From Lunularia cruciata (Eukaryota; Streptophyta; Marchantiopsida; Lunulariales; Lunulariaceae), in contig OX419758.1 of the NCBI GenBank assembly GCA_948567375.1, positions 8,685,001 through 8,749,000 of the forward strand: a DNA stretch of 64,000 bases. The letters run 5' to 3'. Below are positions 56,761 to 64,000 of this stretch, one piece after another. Within the stretch, counting starts at the first letter, position 1. Each line of letters opens with the position of its first letter. The translations under genes were made by a program, and so were the position numbers. A model generated the notes under the pieces. It was not told the origin of the DNA and made no database searches. It saw only the letters and a program-made list of their open reading frames with translations.

Positions 56761-57674
56761 TGGTTGCTCCCCCTAAAGTGCTGCTCAAAAGTAATGGGAA
56801 TGTCAAAAAGAACAAACGTGGAAGTGTGGAAAGCAAGGGCAAGCAAAAGTGCAGACACGCACTTATGCACTTGCGTCTTAACCGCATAATGAGGATCAGT
56901 CCTGAAAGAAAAGAACCCACACGAGTAAGATGAGGGAAGAAATCGAGACATACCTGATGGATCCCTAAAATCACAAACATTAGTAGAGAGAAAATCCAAA
57001 ACACAACAATGAGAAAGAGTCAAGCAGAGGTTTGCTAGTGATATGAGAGTGGAGCAAGAAAACTTCAGCGCTGCACACGGAAGGGGATGAGTCAACTGAA
57101 ACGGGAAAAGCAGAGGTGAAGTGAATCAAGGTGAAGGTGAAGTATACAGTATATATATGAATTCAGAAGTCAAGAAGGACTCCCAAACAACAGTGCGGTA
57201 TACAGGAAAAACTAGTGGTGGGCTCGAACTGTAGCTCCCTGCCTGGCAGAAAGCAAGGATGTTTGTAAGTCTCTATAGATACTAAGCCCGTGATAAGCAT
57301 GGAAACTTTTTCATTTGTAAGACGAATTGTGCATGCATTCTAACAATGGAATCCACTTAATCAGCTAAGATGGGAATAACCCAACCAAATACAATGAGAT
57401 TGAAACTATCAAGGATTGAAACTTATCAAGTAAGGAGCTTAATACAAATGCAATTGTGAAAACTCAAAATCATTCATGTAAATAGAAAATGTGCATCCAA
57501 GAACATGAACCGCTAATGAATGAACCGAGATATCATGAACTTACCTATCCTAATCCAAGTATTGTAGTGGGGCCTGAATGTTTTATAAAGAATCATAAGA
57601 ATGTGTTTCAAAATAAAACAAAGAAATGGCTGAACACAAACCCTGCCATTGCAGTCTCATAGTGCAAGTCGGAT
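56761..57674. other. Spacer between direct repeats, no gene called
   Basis: Low-copy DNA with short frames only. The minus-strand frames at 56,675-57,095 have no recognisable domain. Confidence 0.4.
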
Positions 57675-58350
57675 ACCTACGAGAACAGAAGCGGTTTTGG
57701 GAACAAGTTATCAAGAACTCATGAATTGCAAATGAAAACTCATGAATTGCAAATGATTGGTAAGCAAGATGTACATGATTCCCAATGCTAAAATAGTGAG
57801 AATTCCATAATGTAGAATGCATCGAATGTAACTTGAAGCAAAAGCATGATTGAAACAAATTGAGAATAACATATGACTAACAGACTAGTAAAACAACCAT
57901 GAAATCAAGAACTTTATGCTAATGTAAAAGACTGCCAGTAAGCAGCACGTGAAGGATAAAAAGAAAAAATGTGAGCAAGAGACTGGTAGGAACACTGTAT
58001 ACACCAGAGGTCCCATGAATCAAGCAAAGGGCGAAGGAAAAATAATAGGGAGAGAATTAGTTGGGGAATGGAGAAGTGGAACAATGCAAGAGCTATAGGA
58101 TGGTGTGGCTGCAGAAACCTGCCAAAGTGTAACGGGGTTACGAGAGGGAAGCAAAAAAGGACAGGATATAAATGATATCGCAACAAGTGCTATGGATGTT
58201 GGAGTCTTGAGACGCTAAACAATAAAGGGAAACAGAAGAAGTGCATAGTAAACTTTCACAAAAACACCTACAACTTCATTAGTGCCTCACGCAGTGCAGC
58301 AATTGCTAGTACCCTCATAGATGTTTATATTCCACATGTATAAACGTCTA
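57675..58350 (+). repeat. Direct repeat, copy 2
   Basis: Partner of 55,820-56,760, lacking the internal duplication but with its own 20-bp duplication of aactcatgaattgcaaatga at about 57,715-57,755. Confidence 0.8.
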
Positions 58351-59719
58351 TTTTGCATAGTACTTGCACCAACCTTTGACCATTCAAGGGACCCCGCTCA
58401 AAACTAGTACGCCACGATACAATTTAATTTGTTGATAAACTTTTTGTACCTTTAAAGCTACAAGTACGTTCATGTTGACTGTTTTCTTCTCAGAATATTT
58501 GATTGTCCTTGGACTGAAACTAACCTTTACAAGGTATTTTATTCCATTATTCAGAGTTACATTAATATCCATACGCCAAACAGGTACAACGAGATCGTAC
58601 ATTAGGTAGTAAACATCACTTTCGGACGAGTTTAATACTATTCAGGAGATAAATGTTGGGGAGTAGATTCCTGGTGCTTAGTCCACAAAACCCCCGCATA
58701 GTAGTCAATTACATGGTAGGAAAAATATGTTTTGAATTTTACTTTATCGAACCTATGGGTGATAGCGCGACTACATCAGTATTTATAAGTCATACATTAA
58801 CATATTTGGTTAATATTTCATTAACCACTTCAAAAAGGGAATATGGATTACCAACCTACGCAGGTTATCTATTGACAAGTATTTCCTTGCTCAGTTGATT
58901 GCACCAGGATTATGTACTAGTCCTTTTCTATATGATTGACTTTTGTAGATAAAATTCTTGAAAATCTATTTATTAGAAAAAATCTTCACAAACCGAATCA
59001 AATTCTAAGATTACAAGACATTATAACTTTTTTCAAGATTAATAACATTTGTGCTTCTATTTCTTTTATGGTCTAAAAAGACGATGACCTAACTTCAGAG
59101 GACAAGACCTAGTACATCTCGAGAGTTATGCTTATCTCGTTGAAACAAAATGAAAATAGAGAATATGCAAATTTATATACATTTTTTAGAACTTTCTTAA
59201 AATTTATTTATGGTATTGCAAAAGATAAAATTGCTGAAATGGCTGTTTTGCGATATTGAAGGAAAGCTTGTTCAAACGTGAACTGAGACTGATTCTAGAT
59301 ATAGAACATAATTAACGTACCAGTTGACCATCTAATCATCTTACTCTAATAGTACCAGCTCTAGGGTCCACGTCTCTCAATACCGGGACATGATTCTACA
59401 TTCTATTTTCAGATCAAGTTTAGACAGACAAAGTCCATTAGGTGATTCTATACTTTAGTTTCAGATGAAGTTTAGGAAGAGGAAGTCTATTAGGAATCAG
59501 AGGGTGTAAAAGCTCTTGAAAGGATAAGTACATTGTTTAGGCGGGGCTCCATCTTCTAGTATAGAACTATCATCATTCAATATGTTCTTAAATTAACTAT
59601 AGGATTTGTATGAAAATGTAAACAACAATAATAAATATCAAAGCTTCAATCCAAATATCTGGAGTGTAAGTATAGTGCTCCTATTTTTCCAAAATTTGTG
59701 TTGATCAAATCATGCTTAA
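58351..59719. other. AT-rich low-copy DNA, no gene called
   Basis: A minus-strand frame at 58,384-58,602 (72 codons, starting MYDLVVPVWRMDINVTLNNG) is even in composition and could be a remnant exon, but I recognise no family. A near-duplicate phrase (tcagat.aagttta....ga..aagtc.attagg) occurs at about 59,410 and 59,460. Confidence 0.35.
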
Positions 59720-60720
59720 GTGCTAGCAAAAAACACAATTACTAAGAGAGGATGGCAGTAGGAGAAACACCACAAGAGATAGCATGATGTAGCACTTGGA
59801 GTGATGAAGGATAATCCCAAGTACATGAAGGAGGATAACATTCCAAGTGTTGTAGGAGGATTTGGAGTGCTTATAGGATGATGAGCACTTTGAGTGCTAT
59901 AAGATGATCCGGAGTGCTTATAGCATGATGAGCACCCGAAGTGTGTACATGACAATGAGCACTCAATATGCTAACAGGTGGACCTTATAGGCCCGCCCAA
60001 GTGCCGGTGCCCCATTGGCACTCATACTTAAGTGCCACCACAATTTGAATGAGCCACCAGCTAGGATGAGACTTGCCACCAAGGGCCATTGCTCCCAAGA
60101 TAACCATTGCCACTTGGCAGACAAGTTGGCATGCAAGAAGTGACTGGTGGAGAATCTTTTTCATGTGGGAGAATGACACCTAACCGTGGAGGACATGCAA
60201 ATGCTTTTACATATGCATATGACTAGTTCCCACCCACTCTGTAACCACTGAAGTGCTAAAGACCAACTAGGGATCTGGACTATAAATTGAGGAGTTCTGC
60301 CAGCAGCTGCAATTTTTCTGAAATCCACTTGCATGCATAGCTGATAGATTAGGTCTTGCACTTCATCTAGAACTGAGAGATAGAGAGAGTGCACACATTG
60401 ATTTAGGTAGCACTCAGAGTGATTCTCAACACTCTCAGTGCCAAGAGATTCTCAGAGTAGATCTCTACTGAGCACTTCCTCCCTTCTTCTCCATCAAGAG
60501 ACATGGTGTTTGCACCAAGAATGTACATGAAGATCCTAGAGGAAGTCCTTAGGTCTTTTGTAGTCCATGAATAGGCAATTTACTATAAGACTAAAGTGAT
60601 TCCAAGCACATACTTGGGGTTCTTGCCATGGAATTGGGAAATGACCAATTTCACCATCATTCATCAGATGAAAGGCAAGGGAGAGAAGACATCAGGGGGA
60701 ATGGGATGAAATTATTGCTT
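59720..60720 (+). mobile_element. Element family C, copy 2: LTR and start of ORF
   Basis: LTR-like section with many cacttggagtg / gagtgctatagg words and a TATA-like ggactataaattg at about 60,277-60,289, then an ORF start: MVFAPRMYMKILEEVLRSFV (60,503), after a stop YYKTKVIPSTYLGFLPWNWE and IIHQMKGKGEKTSGGMG (to about 60,712). The ORF part aligns with 44,710-44,910, which proves the two loci are related. Truncated at about 60,715. Confidence 0.6.
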
Positions 60721-61149
60721 GTCCAATCTCCTCAATTGAGGGGATACACACAAGAAAGGTGGAAAAACAAAACAAAAAATTCAGGGTTGGATGGTTAATA
60801 TGTAATAAATATCATCCAAGTAACTATATTAACCAATTTTGAAAAGTGCCACACAGTTAACCAAAAGTTAGTTTTAAGAGGCACTAACTCTTTGCATACC
60901 TCAACTTGGGATAAGGTTAGGTTTGTGTGCGTAACCAAAAACCAAAACCCAATGCCACATGATCACTTGCCTTACATGAGTCCTGGGAGTCATGCAAAAA
61001 GTGCCACTATACCAACATCTGGTGTACTATTGAAGTGGGTTCTAACACAAGGCCAAATGTGGAACCCAAAATCAGGAAATTGAACCGCTTCCATTAATAG
61101 GGAAGAAGGGAGGAGTACTGAGCTCTTTTGGGGAGAATTGAGAGAGGTG

Positions 61150-61930
61150 GGAAGAGATCTCAATGCATAGGTGTAATACTCCAAGGACAAGAGAAGAGAG
61201 AAAACATAGATTGCACACTCAAACATTCGATGCCCCAAGGGAGCACCTTCTCTTTGTTATATAGACAAAGAGGATCTCCTCAAAGGAAGCTCCACCATAG
61301 GATTAGGGACACAGATAGGTGACATGTCAGCAAGCTCCACCCTTGGATTACTTACTTGGATGGGTGACCTGTCTGGTCTAGGTCCTATCTGGTTGGTCAA
61401 ACAAGCTTTGACCGGAGGGAATCTTTTAGGGAATCTTCCTGTAGGAATCTCAGAATCACATGAGTAAGGTATCGTTGGAAATATCTTGACAAGACAAAGA
61501 AGGGGGGAAAGGCCAGCCTTATCTCCATTGGGGAAGAAATTTGCACATTTTCGAGGCCTAATTCATCCGTTTAGGCCTTCAAAATTGCCTTCAAAGATTT
61601 CAGGCATATTTCGGTTCCTACTCTATTAGTAGAAGTCCCCTTTTGGTGATACCTCTTTCTGATCTGTTTAGTCCATCATGTGTAACATCCTTCCAGATGT
61701 GTTACCAAACAAATTCTCACCTTTAAATCATATGTCTAGCTATTGGTTCTAAGGTTCTCAAGTCTATTTCGGTTTCTGCCCTATTAGTAGAAGTACTCTT
61801 TTGGTGATACTTCTATCTAATCTATTTTGACCATCATGTATAACATCATTCTAGATGTTACCAAACCAAATTTCACATCTAGATCATATGGCTATCCCTT
61901 GGTAGTACAATAGGTAGCTTTTCAGGGAGG
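61150..61930 (-). mobile_element. Reverse-oriented copy of the gypsy LTR
   Basis: The reverse complement matches 35,220-35,740 (ttggtttggtaa.atctaga; gtcaccaaaag...cttctact; aggcctaaa..gaattaggcc; ggatggagcttgctgacaagtcacc; tttgctatata). An internal stretch of about 150 bp (tttcggtt.ct.c.ctattagtagaagt ... agatgt.taccaaac) is duplicated at 61,612-61,735 and 61,770-61,890. The adjoining 60,721-61,149 shows no gene and may be the rest of the LTR. Confidence 0.65.
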
Positions 61931-62330
61931 AAGAGAAAGAGCTTGGGGCTTTTACCCTTTCAATAACCTTCAAGAGGAGAGGTCCATTGAGCTTGAGGCC
62001 TCTATCAATTCTTTATCTTCATTTGCAGGTGCTGGGATCCACAAGCTTGCTTAGAGAGATTTCAAGGTAGCTTCACAAGGAGGTATAGAAAGAGCCTAGG
62101 GATTCAACCACTTCAGTTACCTTTGAGAGGACATGTCAATTGAGCTCAAGGTCTTTGCTAGGTCTTTGTCTTCATTTGCACGTGCTTGGAGCAGCAACCT
62201 CCCTTGGAGAGAATCAATAGAGATGGAGGGAGATTGAAATGCTTAGATAGCTTTGCATGGGATAAGAAATAAGACCTTAGGCTTTGGACAACCCATTTCC
62301 ATCAAGGGGAAGAAATTTGAGCTCAACAAG
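61917..62330 (+). repeat. Diverged tandem repeat, about 150-bp unit
   Basis: Three related units start at about 61,917, 62,069 and 62,241 (agcttt.ca.ggag.aagagaaagagcttgggg / agcttcacaaggaggtatagaaagagcctaggg / agctttgcatgggataagaaataagaccttagg) and share gagctcaaggtctttgctaggtcttt-type phrases. No coding content. Confidence 0.65.
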
Positions 62331-63620
62331 AATTAGATAGCTCTTTACACACTTGCTATAGAGCCTTGAGTCAGTAAGAGTTTCATGTGAGCATAATAGA
62401 CAAATAAAGATAAGGGGTATCTTAAGTCTTAAGTAGGACGTGGGAGAAGGGGGAGGCTAAGATAGGGTTGATCAGTTTAGAAGAACAAAGCCACCATGGT
62501 GACACGGTCTTGCCTAAACCCCAAGCAAAACCTCAAGAAGCTGGCGCTAGTTATGCCATCAGACCCATTGCAGTTGGCAAAAATTTGGGTGGACTTACAG
62601 AAAATTGGTTGTGGCTACCTATTGGAATTACCATGGGGGTTTCAAGACAAAACTCATGGTGTTAGTGTCGGTGGGGTTGATCTTGTTCTATAGTGGGAAT
62701 ATGGGGATCTGTGGGAGCAAAAGAGAGATGATATAGTCCTTGCACAGCTGGCCATTTTACTTGGTTTGGGGAGGAATTGTAGTCTTGATTCCCACAGCTA
62801 ATTGTAATTCCACCAAGGGACAGAAGCTCTTTTGGACATTTACCTTTGCAGACAATTTGAGGGTTTGTCACCCCCACAAATCCTTTGGCCTCCATGGTAT
62901 ACCACTGAGTGATTAAATCAATATGTACAAAGGTATATCCCTAGTACTACCTCTTTTTTCTTACAATAATCATGATGAATCAGCCCAAGAGTACTTATTC
63001 ATGACACAAGACAAGGAGTAATCAGAAAAGAATGCACTTCACCATTCACATTCTTCCTTCAGCTAGGATAGAAGTTGTCAATTTTATATTAAGCCTATGT
63101 TGCATTGACCTTAAGGCAAAGACACAACAATATAGTCTTGCCAAAGAAGCGGTGGCTAACTCCCATAGCACACTAGTCAGCCCTTCTCATAGGCAATATC
63201 GTATCCTCAACTAAAATCTCCAACATATTGCAGAATCCTCTAGCTGCGTGTGCTAGATTTCAAGATTACCCTCAAAAAAAGGACAATTACCTTTAAATGT
63301 TGGCTCCTAAAACCTAAAGAGAATTTCCCTTTCTACCCTAAACAGTGCACTAAATTTTGGCCATTGCCTTCTTCACAGCTAACACCAATAAATGTCAATT
63401 GGCTTGCTTCCCTTAGATGCTTCTCCTCTAAATCCTCCTTAACCTAGCCTGTCAATATGCCAATGGAGTCTTAATTACTATTAACTAACTACTTTACATG
63501 CCTGCAGTCTTGGTTCCCGTTGTGGCAGCCTACTCTATGCCTCCTAACATAGATTTTGTTTGTTTTTCTTCTTTTTGTGCAATTAGTCAACTACTCAAGT
63601 TAAAACAACATTAACAATTA
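62331..63620. other. No gene called
   Basis: Probably continuation of the reverse-oriented retroelement, but no gag or pol motif could be read on either strand. Short frames only. Confidence 0.35.
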
Positions 63621-63658
63621 AGACTTAGGGCTTGTATCAGGATATAAGCCCTAAGTCC
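63621..63658. repeat. Near-perfect hairpin
   Basis: agacttagggcttgtatc, then ag, then gatataagccctaagtcc: an 18-bp inverted repeat with two mismatches and a 2-bp spacer. Too short in loop to be a normal RNA hairpin; a palindrome or cruciform. Confidence 0.85.
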
Positions 63659-64000
63659 TAACCAGAATACACTAAAAAATGCAGTCATGGATATAATCTG
63701 AGTGAAGCCACCCAACCTACAAATTAGATGATGGTCCCAAGACCACAATAACAATGACGGTCTTTAGACCATGATGATGATGATGGTAACAAGATCACGA
63801 TAACATGACCTCCATCATAAACACAAGTACGGGATGCCATATCAGTATTTGATCATCAGTCTTTAGTGGCTCAACTTTCCTCCAGCACTTTCTAGCACTG
63901 GTAGTAGAAAGAATTGGTTTTGGTCACCAGTCAGTCACCATCAGTCCTCATGTTGCTTCACACATGTGGGAATAATGAAGTTTCACCACTAACTAATGAA
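63659..64000. other. No gene seen
   Basis: Contains a short trinucleotide-like patch (ccatgatgatgatgatgg at about 63,770). Nothing else was recognised. Confidence 0.5.

Noticed and set aside
61340-61380. Possible 5S rRNA 3' end (ggatgggtgacctg)
   Set aside because: Only this short word matches; the rest of the 5S gene is absent, and the stretch aligns as reverse complement of the gypsy LTR.

Overview
The window reads as nuclear DNA from a land plant with a retroelement-rich genome. The evidence is degenerate Ty1/copia and Ty3/gypsy polyproteins with plant-type initiator-Met tRNA primer sites, a short TTTAGGG-type telomeric tract, long (AT)n microsatellites, and GT-AG introns. The best phylogenetic clue is the gene relic at 25.9-27.7 kb. 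It resembles the microbial-type terpene synthases (MTPSL) of non-seed plants (liverworts, mosses, hornworts, ferns, lycophytes). A liverwort, or a fern or lycophyte, is therefore my best guess; the species is not settled by what I can see. All homology calls come from reading motifs by eye; no database search was run.

Layout. 0-3.2 kb: pyrimidine-rich DNA interrupted by a solo-LTR-like repeat, ending in a 140-bp tandem array. 4-5.2 kb: copy A of a segmental duplication that recurs at 23-25.6 kb (copy B). 6-14 kb: two related, heavily broken Ty3/gypsy gag-protease relics, an LTR-like block, and a reverse-oriented LTR with a coiled-coil ORF relic. 14.3-18.5 kb: one fairly complete but dead Ty1/copia element. 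18.6-22.4 kb: internal repeats, a tRNA-like SINE head, a gypsy gag relic with zinc knuckles, and AT arrays.

23-28 kb is a low-copy island. It holds a five-exon terpene synthase pseudogene on the minus strand, with tail relics and an inverted-repeat pair beside it. 28.5-29.6 kb: C-terminus of a retroelement with a restriction-like endonuclease domain. 30-44 kb: reverse-strand retroelement ORF debris, two Ty3/gypsy elements separated by a long LTR-like stretch, a solo LTR and an integrase relic. 44-49.8 kb: an element family with an unrecognised ORF (second copy at 59.7-60.7 kb). 50-59.7 kb is a second low-copy island. It holds clusters of young tandem duplications, an internally deleted SERAC1-like alpha/beta-hydrolase, an unidentified minus-strand coding-like segment, and a direct repeat pair. 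60.7-64 kb: LTR-derived sequence in reverse orientation, small tandem repeats and a hairpin.

I found no gene that looks intact. The two host-gene candidates (terpene synthase and hydrolase) both carry disabling lesions, and every transposon ORF is interrupted. The most informative signal is the decayed terpene synthase locus with its duplicated flanks, followed by the unclassified element ORF at 44.7-47.0 kb.
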